From the NCBI RefSeq assembly GCF_963169125.1, contig NC_084802.1, positions 109,868,903 to 109,932,902 on the forward strand: a stretch of DNA of 64,000 nt. The letters run 5' to 3'. This DNA comes from Humulus lupulus. Lineage: Eukaryota; Streptophyta; Magnoliopsida; Rosales; Cannabaceae. Under the pieces are notes generated by a model. That model made no database searches. It had not been told where the DNA came from and saw only the letters and a program-made list of their open reading frames with translations. Both the position numbers and the translations under genes were made by a program. This document shows positions 1 through 11,643 of this stretch, piece after piece (the first letter of the stretch is position 1; the number at the start of each line of letters is the position of its first letter).

Positions 1-766
1 ATGATGTCATAGATGGTATTATGCCATGGGACATATGATAAATGGCCTAAGAGTGCCATAATCAATATTTGGGCACAGGGTGCAGCTCAGCCACTGGTAG
101 CTGTCGACAGCTTAATATTCACTGAGCTCGGTTTAAGCGGGCCGGAGTTAGTGGGATAAACAGGGGGACCTAAGGGCGTCGACCCTGGTTAATATATGAA
201 TTGGTTATTGATGATATTTGATGAACTTGGTACGTTGAATGCCTGATTATGTAATTATTATGGATTGTTGAGTATATGGCTAAGCTTTATAAGTTGTCTG
301 ATTGTTGGTTGGTAAATTGGTTGTTTAATGACTGTAATTTATTATCTGGTTTCTTGCTGGGCCTTGGCTCACGGGTGCTACGTGGTGCAGGTAAAGGCAA
401 GGGCAAAGTGGACCAGTCCTGAGTTGGAGAGCTTTGGGGCTGAATGTACATAGTCAGCTGATTGGCCGTCATGGCCGAGGAGTGGTATAGGACGGGAAAA
501 GCCTAAATGTTTGCTTTGCCCTTAGAGTGGCTAGTAGCTGTACTTTTATCCTGAAATTTTGTAAACTGTCTTTTAAATGTTATTACTAATGGGATCCCAT
601 GTTCAAAATGTTTGATTATATGAAATGTAACTTTTGTAACCGAAATCTTTTAACCCTAGTTCAATTATAGTTTCAGTAACGCGTTTCTAACTAAATGACT
701 TGATTAGCAAGTATTGCACCTTTATAAACACACAGTGTAACAGTCTTGGCTATCAAGGGTGTTACA
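1..766 (+). mobile_element. 3' part of a Tekay-type LTR (5' end outside window)
   Basis: The right end reads CAAGGGTGTTACA, the terminus shared in either orientation by the long LTRs of this window. The segment around 355-410 carries the family box (GCTGGGCCTTGGCTCACG, then GGTGCAGGTAA) seen in the other Tekay LTRs. Its last 40 bases match the reverse complement of the start of the solo LTR at 17690, so the two belong to one subfamily. The LTR lies in plus orientation and its 5' portion is outside the window, so it could be a solo LTR or one end of an element. No coding capacity is seen. Confidence 0.75.
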
Positions 767-1541
767 GAAAAGTTGAGAGAGAGTTTTTAAAAGTGAGAGA
801 GAGTGGTCGGTTTTGGGGGGTTAGAAGGGTTTAGACTTCTCTAAAATATCTTAGAAACACTTGAGTGTTTTACTATCCACTTGCCTATTTACCCTAATAT
901 TTAAAAATTTCATTAAACTTAATTAATTTGGTCTACCCAATATTTTTTCCTCACATGGCCGGCCACCCTTTATTTATATATGTGACTATTTTTTTTTATA
1001 TATATAAATGTTAATAAATATTTCCTAAGAAGAAAAGTCCAATTTGAATTCCTATAACCTTTTTCACTCTTATTATGTTTTTAAAAAATACTTAACACAT
1101 AATAATTAAATTAAATGTCTCTCGCATTTAATTTAATTAATCACATAATAAATTTTAACCTAAAGTCCATTCATGGAATAAAATTCCCCAATTCGGTAAA
1201 ATTAAACATTTAACACAAAATGCCCTAAAATTTCCATTTTCCCATGGGTTTATTATTTTTTACCAAAATTTAATTTTATGAATGTATTTTATGCCCAAAA
1301 TATATTTTCCATAGTTTTTCATTTTATTTTCCGAGATTTTTACCTGTTTCAGGGTTTTTGTGTCAATCTAAGACCAAAAGTCTTATCTTGACTTTTAAAC
1401 ACAAAATTCATAATTTGGCTAGCAATAACTCATGGAAATAAATTCCAAACAAATATAATATTATTTACAATAATATTCTTAACTCGGGGAAATTTTTTTG
1501 ACCCGAGTCGTTTCAAGGTACTCGAAACGTAGGACGTTACA
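767..1541 (-). mobile_element. Truncated minus-strand LTR (Ty3/gypsy type)
   Basis: Read on the minus strand, it begins at 1541 with TGTAACGTCCTACG, the canonical 5' end of these LTRs. It passes a TATA-like ATATATAAATAAAGG (about 966-980) and a CT-rich leader, then stops abruptly at 767 against the end of the preceding LTR. The simplest reading is an LTR interrupted by insertion of the 1-766 LTR. The overlap TGTTACA at 760-766 leaves the exact junction ambiguous. AT-rich, no ORF of note. Confidence 0.6.
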
Positions 1542-1543
1542 TT

Positions 1544-1684
1544 ATGTCCCGAGGTGATGTGACTGTTCTGAACATAGCGTTTGAACAGAACCTGGCAGAC
1601 CAGTTTACCAGGAAACTTCTTGAAAAGTCATTTATGGGTCATGTATGCAACATGAGATTAAGGGAGATGCCTCAGTTGCTTTGA
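1544..1684 (+). pseudogene. pol: Ty1/copia pol 3' end (RNase H C-terminus), fragment
   Basis: An open frame of 46 codons ends in TGA at 1682-1684. It reads RGDVTVLNIAFEQNLADQFT and then a KLLEKSF...GHVCNMRLREMPQ tail, which matches the usual end of copia polyproteins (ADxFTK followed by a loosely conserved tail). It is followed by a purine-rich tract and the LTR start at 1700, the normal order of pol, polypurine tract and 3' LTR. The upstream part of pol is lost to the LTR at 767-1541 or lies outside the window. Function in a living element would be degradation of the RNA strand during reverse transcription; this piece is inert. Confidence 0.8.
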
Positions 1685-1699
1685 GGGCAAGTTGGAGAT

Positions 1700-1748
1700 T
1701 GTTAGGATTAATGCCCTAAAAGTATGTAAATACATTTTATTGATTAAA
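1700..1748 (+). mobile_element. Ty1/copia 3' LTR, block 1 of 4
   Basis: It starts TGTTAGGATTAATGCCC, a common 5' end for plant copia LTRs, directly after a purine-rich tract (about 1686-1699). The block breaks at about 1748, where sequence of the Tat LTR begins. The same LTR appears to continue at 19657, 30944 and 34036 after removal of later insertions. Confidence 0.7.
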
Positions 1749-2103
1749 ATATCCCTATGTAAATGGGAGGTTATCCGAATTTATTATTTACCATATTTAT
1801 GTACGCGGTTACCCAAAGATGTCTAGGAAAAACCCTCTATAAATACCAGGGGAATGGATAGAAAAAGGGACCGATTCTTGATATACAGAAACTCTACTGA
1901 AATTGTCAGGAACAATTTTACCCAGAACTCTAAAGAGATCAATAAGATTGTCTCGTGGACTAGGTGGAGTTTAACCACTGAACCACGTAAAAGTGTGAGT
2001 GTTTGTGACATCTTTCATTTGTTTAATCATGGTTTAGTAAAAAATCCTAATATCTCTATTGTTAGATTTCTTGATCCACTGTTGGCGAAAAATTGCATGA
2101 ATA
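1749..2103 (+). mobile_element. Tat copy 1 5' LTR, 5'-truncated
   Basis: It matches the downstream half of the LTRs at 16954-17689 and 59309-60066, from ATATCCCTATGTAAATGG to the end GTTGGCGAAAAATTGC. About 400 bp of the usual 740-760 bp LTR is missing on the left. The right end has decayed from the family terminus TCAACA. I do not see a clear primer binding site after it. Confidence 0.75.
1838..1845 (+). promoter_or_regulatory. TATA box of Tat LTR
   Basis: TATAAATA lies in the context CCTCTATAAATACCAGGG. The same block sits at the equivalent place in the 3' LTRs (about 17458 and 59809-59816), so this is the likely core promoter of the Tat family. Confidence 0.65.
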
Positions 2104-2131
2104 GATTGATGCTTTCATTGAGAACTTATTA

Positions 2132-3847
2132 GTGCATAATTCCCAACTCAAGTTTCACCCAATACTCACCATGTTTGTCACCTGGTCTATGCATGACAAC
2201 GATATGGAACAACCTGATGATCAAGTGCTGCATCGTGTGGCCATCCCCGCTGGAGAAGACCCAACTGCTCAACATCGTCCTGGAAAGCAACGTGTGGGCC
2301 AAGACGATACTGGGAACTCAGCATCACGCCCACCAAATGCGAATTTGGGGTATCTAACCGCCATCACAATGGATAGATCCCAGTTAAGGAGCTATCTCGT
2401 TAAAGCTAACAAGCAAATTAAGGAGATCTTGGCTCGATTACCCCATCCTACAACCGATGTTAGCATCGGAAGGAGGCAAAGTGGGCCCCATATATCCCAC
2501 AGGAATAATCGATCCAATATTAGTCGCTCTTTCAGAACTACAACTCCGAGCTCCATACCTTCAGAGCAAAAAAAGTGAAATACTCAACCTGCCAATACTC
2601 ATCGGAATCAACGACCCCATGTCAGTTGATTTGTTCGAATTGCGACCCCGAGCTTTGTGCCTTCTGAACAGATCCCACAGAATGCTCAGCACGACCCAAT
2701 AAGGCAATCTGCGACCAATTCGAGGAGGCAAAAAATCCTAGCAAATCCATTCGTGCCACGGCCAGAGCCTCCAGTCCAAAGAAATGGACCAATCCTACCT
2801 CCAACCCAGGAAGTTAGGGTAGATTAGAGACGAGCTAACCTAGTGTGCCCCGATGGAACAAGGATAGATTCACCAATAAGACATCTGTTGTCACTGGTTT
2901 GACTTCCAACACCACCTAGCCCATAGAGGAACGCTCCAGCTCGAGGGGATAGCAAGAGAAATTTTCCTCCCTCGAAGGACATCTATATCCCATAGTCTCG
3001 TGCTAATAATCCAGGTCATCGATCCCAGCAACTAGCTGTAAGCTTCGCTAATGGAAGTTACTGGAGGAAGAGCCAGCGTGGAGGTAGGCATGAGAGCGAC
3101 CTTAGGGATCACTTGAGCTTCGTACATAGTCTTCGTTCTGACCCACATCCCAACCTGCGTGATCATTTGAATTCACAAAGAGGATATCCAGTTCGCCATG
3201 ATGATTTGAGTTATACTTAGCTCAGTGGAGATCCGTCTATCGTACGTGACGAATGGAATGTCCCACCTAACCCAACTCAAGCTCAGAGGGAAAACCACTC
3301 ATCTACTGCGTACAATAGGATAGGGGCTAATAATCAACTCCTAAATAACCTAGATGCCAAGGATCCAACCCTCGAGCAACTGGCCTTAATGGAAGAATAG
3401 ATGAAGAGACTTTCATCTAGAAAATGAGTTGATGATTGTGATTCCAATGAGGAGCACGAACCTTTTGCAACAAACATTGCAGCATCTCCGTATCCTATTG
3501 GCTTTAGGATGTCAACCGTTCCAACATATGACAGAAACACTAACCTTTCCATCCACCTTGGGACGTTAAACATATTAATGATGGCCCACAACTTCAGGTT
3601 CGACTTAAGATGTATCTTGTTTGCCGCAACTCTGACCAGACCAACCAGATTATGGTTCAACAAGTACAAGAAATATTCAATCACCTTGTGGAAGAAATTG
3701 TCTTCTGAATTTAAGAGACAGTTTCGACCTTTGAAGGAAGCTCGCGTTGACGTCGATGTGTTAGTTAACATAAACAACAACCTGGTGAGTGCTTGAAGGC
3801 ATATCTGAACCGGTTCACCAATGCAGCAGCACGAGCTAGGAATGTTG
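2132..3847 (+). pseudogene. gag: Tat copy 1 gag, N-terminal and capsid part
   Basis: The first frame (2132-2578) opens with a possible start and continues to KANKQIKEILARLPHP. Stops and shifts follow. The capsid-like core is read at 3509-3796: LGTLNILMMAHN, then LRCILFAATLTRPTRLWFNK, matching the plant retrotransposon gag pattern in which the last segment is usually LxGPAxxWF. Gag packages the element RNA into cytoplasmic particles. The frame is broken repeatedly and then cut by a copia solo LTR at 3848. Copy 2 (from 41614) and copy 3 (from 62576) have the same core. Confidence 0.8.
3843..3847. repeat. Target site duplication TGTTG (left; partner 6130-6134)
   Basis: Identical five-base duplication on both sides of the copia solo LTR. 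Confidence 0.85.
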
Positions 3848-6129
3848 TGTTGGAAAACCAATCAGAGCACGCAACGAAAAACTTTGCATGGTGGGCCTGT
3901 TGTTGTTTTATTTTTATAAAACAACACAACAACAACATACAAAAAATTTCAACAATCATATAAACAATTTATACAACCAAGAAAACAATCCAGAAACATT
4001 ATCATACAATACTATTAACCATGCAACAAAAATACATATAATATATTTATATATACAACATATAAATAAAAAATATCAAGAACATGAGCTTTTACCTCTT
4101 GAAGCCTATCAAGTGTCCTTGAGTCTTTTCGTATTTTTATCGATCTTCCTATCCAAAGCTTTGAGTACTCAAACCACGATCTTCCGAGGTGTTCTCTAAA
4201 CCACAACAAGTGTGTGGGCACAAAAAGAACATGAGTTTATATTTTAGGAATCACAAGTATTTCTCAACACAAGAGCACTTGGATTATTGTCTAAGAATGG
4301 CTAGAATAAAGAAGAAGAAATATAGAGAGTTTTTGTCTGACAAAATCTCAAAGAACTTTTCTAAATTTTCTATGTATTGTTGTGTGTTTCTATTGTGTGT
4401 CTCTTGTTTATTTCTTGTGTATTTCTTCTTCTTCTATATCATATATATAGAGATTTACATTACCTTATTATTCATGATAATAATAGTGATATAAAATATT
4501 ACAATAATGATGATAGGATTAGATTTTAGGTAAAAGTCTAACTTACCATATTTGAAAAAATATTTTCAAATTATTAAATAATTAAATAAATAAAATAAAA
4601 ACTACACATATACAATATATGTATAGTGGTACACGCATGGCACAGTCCTTGGACTGTGTCAAGTGTGTACTGCTATTCCCTTTTCAGGGATTTTGCATTT
4701 TTCTTTTATTTAATTATTTAACTAAATCATTCTCCCACAAAATAAGGTGTTAATATTTTTAAGGAAAACATGACAGCCATATTTCAAAATTTAAATTCTA
4801 AATTCTAAATTAAAAATTCAAATTGATGATCATCATTATCATCCTCTTTTAAAATTCAATAAATCAAAAACTATTTTTGACTTACCAATTTTATTTTCAC
4901 CCACTCAAATAAAATAACTAATTTATTTATATATATATATATGAAATTCAAAATTTTATATATTTGAATTAATAAATATATTTTTGAAACTAATAATTAA
5001 TTCTAAATTAATTATTCAACCTCAATTATCATATAATTGCATACTTGACCTGAAGAACAAAATTCTTCTCCAATTCGCAAATTACAATTATACCTTTGTA
5101 TAAACTCTTCCCTTGATATGGTGTTGATAGAGCCACGTAGGGGACCTATAGACCTATAATATCAAGCTCTAATAAATATTATATTACTAATCAAACCTAT
5201 TTGATTAAATAATCATATTTATTAATCTCATTATTACTCCACTAAAAATATGAGATTGAACTCTTGATAATTATTGACATATAATTACTGAGTACTTTAT
5301 AAAGAATAAAGTGTCCATTGAAATAATCATTACATACAGCGTTAATCCTCTATTAATGGTTCATAATTAAATGGTATAAATTTACCGTTTTACCCTTTTA
5401 GCTATATCTTGTTCCTAGAGTACCATTGACTTTACTAGTGAAGGTTGTGTCACAACAAGTTTGCGACGTGAGTGCTCATAACCTTTTCAGTTCCAAACGT
5501 CAACCCAATAGGGAACCATTATTCAATCTATAAGAAGGTAAAGATTCCATATCTGTTAAACTACGTCCCCAGCCATATACATCATTGAGTCCCCAAAACA
5601 ATTGTTCTTAGCTTGATCATTCTGACAAACCTTAACGCATGAATCAAGGGATCAGATGACATATATAGGAGTTCATAGCAACCTCAGGATTAAGATCATT
5701 GTGTATATGATCATTGTTTGATGAGCCTGATTAATACTATGAAACAGTGCTTACACAAGTATTAACAAATCACATCTGGTCCAGTTCTACATACTCTCAG
5801 CGTGCAAAGTACCTCCACTAAAGTGTCCTACTACACTAGTAACCGGGTCTAGGTCACATGTATTCATAATACTAGCGGACCGTACTTGCAGTAATTAATC
5901 TAAAGATTCCATAACATTATTTTACTGTGAACTATTTAAGTTTATTATCTTAATCTCGATCCTCCCATACTAATATGAGATTAAGACCACATAGATAAAC
6001 TTTGAAATTTTCTGATATTTAGTTAATATTATCATATAATATCAGACATAGTCTATATATATAATAATTTAATTCAATTATTTATTTCATTTGTCAACTA
6101 CAATTTCTTTAAAGGCATTATTCCCTACA
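3848..6129 (-). mobile_element. Ty1/copia solo LTR, 2282 bp, in Tat gag
   Basis: On the minus strand it begins TGTAGGGAATAATGCC and ends GATTGGTTTTCCAACA, typical copia LTR ends. It is flanked by a perfect 5-bp duplication TGTTG (3843-3847 and 6130-6134). Removing it and one duplication restores gag sequence colinear with Tat copy 2. There is no internal coding region, so it is a solo LTR left by LTR-LTR recombination. It is AT-rich and contains a strong hairpin at about 4631-4672. Apparent ORFs inside it are low-complexity chance frames. Confidence 0.88.
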
Positions 6130-6134
6130 TGTTG

Positions 6135-7003
6135 ATGATAGCTCCGAGCTCATGGGGACAGAAATCACAATAGCAGGTGATTTATGGTAAGAACTCCAGC
6201 AGAGAGGAGTAAAGAATGTAGATGAATTTCTAGCTCGAGCTCAAGAATAAATAAATCTGGATGAGGTGCAATCTGTTGTCGCAGTAACCAGCCAGACCCT
6301 TGTTCAGCCTGCTGGAGCAGTAGTAGATGTTGCAGCTACGACTCAACCCGCTACCCAGAATAACCAGGTGGGGAATAATAAGCAGAAGGGGACTGGTGAG
6401 GGGGACCATAATGGAACCAAAAAGAACAAGCCTGGAGAAAAGTTCAAGCCCATCTACACCACCTACACCGAGTTAACCAATACATTAGCGAACTCTAATC
6501 GCCTTTCCTGGAAGAAGTCGAAGCCTTTGAGATACTAGAGGGCAACGAGAGACCGAGCTAAATTTTGCCAATATCACAACAACATCAGCCATAATACTGA
6601 TCATTGTCGTCAGCTAAAGGACGAGATCAAGACTCTCGTCCAGGCTGGACCGTTAGCCCAGTATGCTCGAAATAGAGTTATTCCCAATCAGCCAACTGGA
6701 CAAAATACTCATCTAGTTCCAGAAAATCTGGTCCATCAACCCCGGGCTCAAACGAATCAGGGGAACCAAATCGACCCTCCTCCAATAGTAGGAGGGGATA
6801 TAACCATTATTGTCGGAGGACCCCATTTGGCGGGCACGAGTAGTGGCGCCCAAAAAAGGTACATAGAGGAGCTAAATACCCACAACGATACTAAATTTAT
6901 TCCAGAGCAAAGGTTATCAAAACAACAGCGGTTGGAGACACAATCAATGATTTTCACAGAAGAGGACACTAGCCACGTCTAGTTCCTGGATAATGATCTA
7001 TCG
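6135..7003 (+). pseudogene. gag: Tat copy 1 gag C-terminal / nucleocapsid-like part
   Basis: Gag resumes after the copia LTR. 6266-6538 reads a low-complexity linker rich in Ala, Gln and Lys. Then comes the Cys/His segment FCQYHNNISHNTDHCRQLKD (about 6560-6620), the pattern used by Tat Gag in place of a classic zinc knuckle, followed by LVQAGPLAQYARN. The segment ending in GGPHLAGTSSGAQKR leads into the protease. Several stops interrupt the frame. The same order is seen at about 42540-42990 and 63484-63810. Confidence 0.78.
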
Positions 7004-7381
7004 GTGATAACCATTCAACTCACCAATCCAAGAGCACGGAGGATATTGGATGATAATGGGAGCTCAGTAAATGTGCTTTTTAGGTCCACCCTAGAAAAGA
7101 TGGGATTTTTCGTAACTGATCTTATGGCGACCTCGATGAATCTATATGGATTCTCAAGAGAAGGAACACCAACCATAGCGACGATTGGACTTTTAGTTAC
7201 GCTAGGGGATGATATGCGAAATATTTCTAAAATACTCGAGTTCATCGTAATCGATTGTCCAGCCGCATACAACGCAATTTTGGGACGACCCGCGCTGATG
7301 ACTTTTGAGTCTATCACCTTGATCCAACATCTAGCGATGAAGTTCCCCTCGAGAGCAGCTCGCTGCCAGAGAATGTTATAG
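7004..7381 (+). pseudogene. pol: Tat copy 1 aspartic protease
   Basis: An open frame of 125 codons. It contains DDNGSSVNVLF, the Tat version of the aspartic protease active site (usually DxGSSVN), and YNAILGRPAL, the conserved C-terminal motif of this protease. The enzyme would cut the Gag-Pol polyprotein. The frame is open across the domain, but the upstream and downstream polyprotein is broken. Confidence 0.85.
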
Positions 7382-8500
7382 CATTTCCATGACGGGAAAA
7401 TCACAACACGCACAGCAAGCAATGGTCGTTATTGAGGGAGAAGAGGAGCCTCAGATGATGGAAATTGCTCGTGGGTCGGAAGAACCTCGGAAGGAAGTAA
7501 CGAGGTCTCCCAGGAAGACAACATTGATCTAAGATTAGGCAAAGACAGGGCTATGCTCCAAGCATTGGAAGAGCTTGAGGAAATTAGTATCGACCCAGAA
7601 GTACCTTCAAGGGTACTAAAACTTGGAAAAAATATTTGAACCGAAAGGAAAAAGGAGCTGGTCGTGTTTTTTAGAAAATACCTAGACGTCTTTGTCTGGT
7701 CACATGAAGATATCGTGGGAATTAGTCTAAATGTAATAATGCATACTCTGAATCTGGACAGGAATGTGCCTGGAAAGGTACAAAAATGAAAGCTTTTGGG
7801 GAAGGAGCGATCAAAAGCTTTAGAAGAAGAAGTTGCTTGCCTACTTAAGTATGGATTCATCAGGGAAGCAAAATATCTGACCTAGATTGCTAACCCTGTT
7901 TTGGTCCCAAAACTCAATGGAAAGTCGAGAACTTGCATTGTCTTCTCCGACCTCAATAAGGCTTGTCCTAAGGATTGTTTTCAACTACCTCGAATTGATC
8001 AATTGGTAGACGCAACAGCCGGTCACAAGGTCATGTCTTTCATGGAGGCCTATTATGGATATAACCAAATCGCAATGAACCTTGCATACCAAGAGAGCAC
8101 TAGCTTCATGACCGAGCATAACATATATTGCTAAAAGGTTATGCCATTCGGGTTGAAGAATGATGGTGCAACGTACCAACGACTAGTCAACAAAATGTTC
8201 ATTAACCAGATCGGGAAAAACATGGAAGTTTATGTCTTTGATATGTTCGTTAAATCAAAGACTGGCAGAAACCATGTATCTGACCTGGAAAACTTTTTTG
8301 GCGTGCTAGGAAATATGACATGATGCTAAACCTTCAAAAGTGGACCTTTGGTGTTTCGTCAGGAAATATTTTTGGATGCATAGTCAACGCAAGGGGGATA
8401 GAGGCGAACTCAGAGAAGATCATGTCATTATTAGAAACACCCTCACCCAGGTCTGTAAAGAAGTACAGAGCCTAACTGGGAAAGTAGCAGCCCTAAACTG
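7382..8500 (+). pseudogene. pol: Tat copy 1 reverse transcriptase
   Basis: The linker (LQALEELEEISIDPEVPSR) is followed by RT: SRTCIVFSDLNKACPKDCF, then LPRIDQLVDATAGH, SFMEAYYGYNQI and MPFGLKNDGATYQRLVNK. The catalytic box, normally YVDDM, reads YVFDM here, so one of the two metal-binding aspartates is gone. In-frame stops occur between conserved blocks (for example after the HNIYC block). RT copies element RNA into DNA using a tRNA primer. Copy 2 keeps YVDDM at the same place. Confidence 0.86.
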
Positions 8501-9050
8501 CTTCGTGTCATAATTAACTGACAAGTGTCTCCTGTTTAAAATAAGCTCAGACGAAATAAAAAGTTTGAGTGGACCGAAGAAAGTGAGCAGGAATTTTAGG
8601 ATCTGAAAATTCACCTGGTTGAACCCCCCATACTATCAAAACCGATAGCTGGAGAATGTTTGCTCTTATACCTAGCTGTGATAGAAAATTCGGTCATCGC
8701 CATATTAGTTTGAGAGGAAAATCGGGCATAGAAATCGGTGTACTATGTGAATAAAAGCCTTCTGGGAGCTGAGTCTAGATATCCTTTATTAGAAAAACTC
8801 ATTTTCTGCTTGATCTGCTCCTTGAGAAAACTCAGGTCGTATTTCTAGTACCATATCATCCATGTCTTAACCGATCAACCTTTAAGGTAGGTCTTGCAAA
8901 ACCTGGAAACATCGAGACGTTTGATTAAGTGGGCCATCAAACTCAGCCAGTTCGAGATATTGAATATGCCACACACAAAATCAATACTCAAGCACTTGCT
9001 GACTTTGTAGCCGAATGCACAGGTTTTTAGAATGAGCCAATGAGAGAACC
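8501..9050 (+). pseudogene. pol: Tat copy 1 RNase H (first, RT-linked)
   Basis: It follows RT with FSGPKK-like and LKIHLVEPPILSKP blocks, then YYVNKSLLGAESRYPLLEKL and HVLTDQPLR, the standard connection and RNase H order of Ty3/gypsy pol. Stops and a frameshift interrupt it. Confidence 0.78.
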
Positions 9051-9560
9051 AGAGCAAGAGTTGTGAAAACTCTTCGTTGATGGATCATCAAACGAAAACG
9101 GATCTGGAGCAAGGATAATTCTGATCATCTGAGGGGCATCAATTCCATACAACCCAAAGGTTCGGGTTCAAAGCATCCAACAATGAAGAAGAATACGATG
9201 CTCTATTGGTAGGATTACAAGTGGCAAAGGAACTGAAAGCAAAAGCGATCCAATGTTATAGTGATTCTCAACTCGTGGTTAATCAGATATTAGGGGAATA
9301 TCAATCTTGAGGTATCAAAATGGCGGCTTATCGAGCTAAGGTTAAAGATGAGTTGTCTAAATTTGTGTTCTGGTCCTTTGAGTAGGTACCCCGTGAGCAA
9401 ATCTCTAATGTTGATGCCTTAGCCCGACTCGCCACCACCAAAGAAGCAGATGCATTAAATGTGGTCCCAGTAGACTTCCTAGAACAACCAAGCATAATGA
9501 AAGAACTGGTTGAGGTCAGAGTGATTGACACAAAACCGAGTTGGATAACCCCCATAGTGG
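9051..9560 (+). pseudogene. pol: Tat copy 1 second (archaeal-like) RNase H
   Basis: It carries LFVDGSSNENGSGA, then after a frameshift [31 protein letters not shown] and NVDALARLA. This is the additional RNase H typical of Tat elements, with the catalytic D/E/D/D pattern recognisable. Copy 2 lacks this domain: its sequence jumps from the equivalent of 9065 to the equivalent of 9690. Stops make it inactive. Confidence 0.82.
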
Positions 9561-10745
9561 AATACCTCACAACTAGTAAACTACCAAATGTCCGACAGGA
9601 CGCAAGAAAATTGTTATATCAAATCCCACGGTATGTTATGGTTGAGGGAATTCTATACCAATGAGGGCATTCGCTACCCCTCATGCAGTTTGTTCTGCCC
9701 GAAGAAGCACAGACCATCCTACAAGAGAGACATGGGGGCTTCTAGGGAGACCACGCTGAGGGGAAAAACCTAGCTTTAAAGATATTGTGACATGGCTATT
9801 TTTGACCTATACTCAAAAAGGATTTGGCCTCGTACATAAAATAATGCAACAAGTGAAAACGCTTTGCCTCGATTGCCCAGGAAGCACCGATGAAGTTAAC
9901 CATGCTCTCATCCCCTAGACATTTGTAGTATAGGGGATGGATCTGGTTGGTTCATTACAAATAGGAAAATGAGGAGTTCGCTGTGCAGTAGCCGCCATCG
10001 ACTACTTTACAAAGTGGGTCGAGGCCGAGCCTCTGGTGACCATCACTTGAAAGAGAGTCCTGGATTTCCTCATGAAGAACATTATATGTCTTTTTGGGCT
10101 CCTGGAGAAGATCGTATCTGATACCAAAACTCAATTCGGTAGTGATCTTTTCACAAACTTTTGTGAGAAGTACGACATAATCAAGAGTTTCTCTTCAATG
10201 GTGTATCCGCAAGCTAATGGGCAAGTCAAGGCTGTAAATAAAACCCTAAGGCAAGCTTAAATAAGCGACTAGATGAAGCCAAATGATTTTGGCCCGAGAA
10301 GCTCCCACAAGTACTTTGGGCCTATAGGACCTCCCATCACACCTCCACGAGGTACACTCCCTTCTCTTTAACCTTTGGAAGTGAGTTCGTGCTCCCAATT
10401 GAAGCTCTAGTGACAACACATAGAAAGAAACCTTTCGTTCAAGATCAAAAACACGAATTGCTCAACGCATCCATCGATCTAATCGAAGAAAATCGGGAAG
10501 AGTTACAATTACAGCTCGCCCATTATCAGTAGAGAATTACGCGTTACTTTAACTCGAAGGTAAAGGATGCAAATTCGAACTGGGTGATTTGGTGCTTCAA
10601 AGGATGTTTTGGCGAGTAAGGTTCCTAAAGATGGTGTATTGGGAGAACTAGGAAGGACCATACTATATCACATAAAGTTTACGTGAAGGAACATTCAAAC
10701 TAGCTTAGTTAAGTGGAGAATTGGTACCACGGACCTGGAATGCTC
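9561..10745 (+). pseudogene. pol: Tat copy 1 integrase
   Basis: The upstream linker and the degenerate HHCC zinc region (with CNK and KRFA remnants) are followed by the catalytic core. D1 is in GMDLVGSL, then YFTKWVEAEPLVTIT, D2 in VSDTKTQFGSDLF, and the block MVYPQANGQVKAVNKTL, where the usual glutamate is lysine. The tail reaches GPYY-like sequence near 10670. Integrase inserts the cDNA into the genome; stops and the lost glutamate make this copy dead. Confidence 0.84.
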
Positions 10746-11132
10746 TTCATCTTAAAAAATATTATCAGTAATAGGACAGTTTTTTATTTTTATCTTTTAT
10801 GTTTTTAGTATTTTTCCGTGCAAGGCTTATTTATAAAAGTCATTCTATTTAAATAACACGGGATCTCTACGTGTTTATCTTATTCTTGCGATGTATCACA
10901 TACTCATTTTGTATAAGCGACCAAGAATATCAATAAATTCTGATCGATTAGGGGGCATATAACCCTCGATGAGTCTTTAAAAATATTTAGTGTGATTGGA
11001 TAAAATTTGAAACTTAAAATTTGGAAAATTGATTATTCAACAACTTTTCCTAGCTAGCTCGAATTTTCAAAGAAATTCCAACTATGAACTAAGTTAGTAA
11101 AATTCAAAGAAACATAACCTAAAATTCAACTA
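10746..11132 (+). other. Tat copy 1 3' untranslated region, first part
   Basis: AT-rich, non-coding, and colinear with 46206-46500 in copy 2 (shared blocks CCGTGCAAGGCTTATTTATA and AATAACACGGGATCTCTAC, with small differences). It leads into the tandem repeats. Confidence 0.65.
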
Positions 11133-11345
11133 CAAACTCCTGGATATAACCAGGTCTGAGGTCTGATTCCTAACAGGTATAATGCTATTAGGCGGACAAA
11201 CTCCTAGATATAACTAGGTCCAAGGCTTGATTCCTAATAGGTATAATGCTATTAGGCGGACAAACTCCTGAACATAACCAGGTCCGAGACCTAATTCCTA
11301 ACAGGTATAACGCTATTAGGCAGGAAAATTCTTGAGTATAACTAA
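11133..11345 (+). repeat. 64-bp minisatellite in Tat 3' UTR (3.3 units)
   Basis: Units start at 11133, 11197 and 11261, with a partial at 11325. Each has the order CAAACTCCTGGATATAACC, a purine-rich stretch, CTGATTCCTAACAGGTATAA and GCTATTAGGCGGA. Spacing is exactly 64 bases. Copy 2 has the same unit at 46501-46660. Confidence 0.92.
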
Positions 11346-11643
11346 AATATCGACAAGAATTAATTGGTTAAGCCACCAGAAAACTATCTCAATCTAAAGA
11401 TAACCCCTATGATTGCAAATGTGCAAGGACTTAAAATTCATAAGCATAGCAAGATAATAGAGTAAGGGGAACAAAAATAGATCATAAAGTAATGAAAATT
11501 TATTAAACAAGTATATGAATATCACAAGGATAAATAACCTCGAACTAAGCCCAAAGGCGATTGTTTCAGCTTGTTAAAGCATAGTTACAAGGGATATAAA
11601 AAACCCAAAATAAAAAAAAAAGATGAGGGCTCCCTAAACAACA
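11346..11643 (+). other. Tat copy 1 3' untranslated region between minisatellite and antisense gene
   Basis: AT-rich, colinear with 46660-46930 of copy 2. I see no gene, only the likely shared 3' region of the convergent sense and antisense transcripts. Confidence 0.55.

Noticed and set aside
4189..4494. ORF of 101 codons in an AT-rich stretch
   Set aside because: Inside the copia solo LTR and on the strand opposite to its transcription; the low-complexity hydrophobic tail is from T-rich DNA.
11133..11345. Regular spaced repeats, considered as a CRISPR array
   Set aside because: Units are contiguous with no unique spacers, in a plant retrotransposon 3' UTR; it is a minisatellite.
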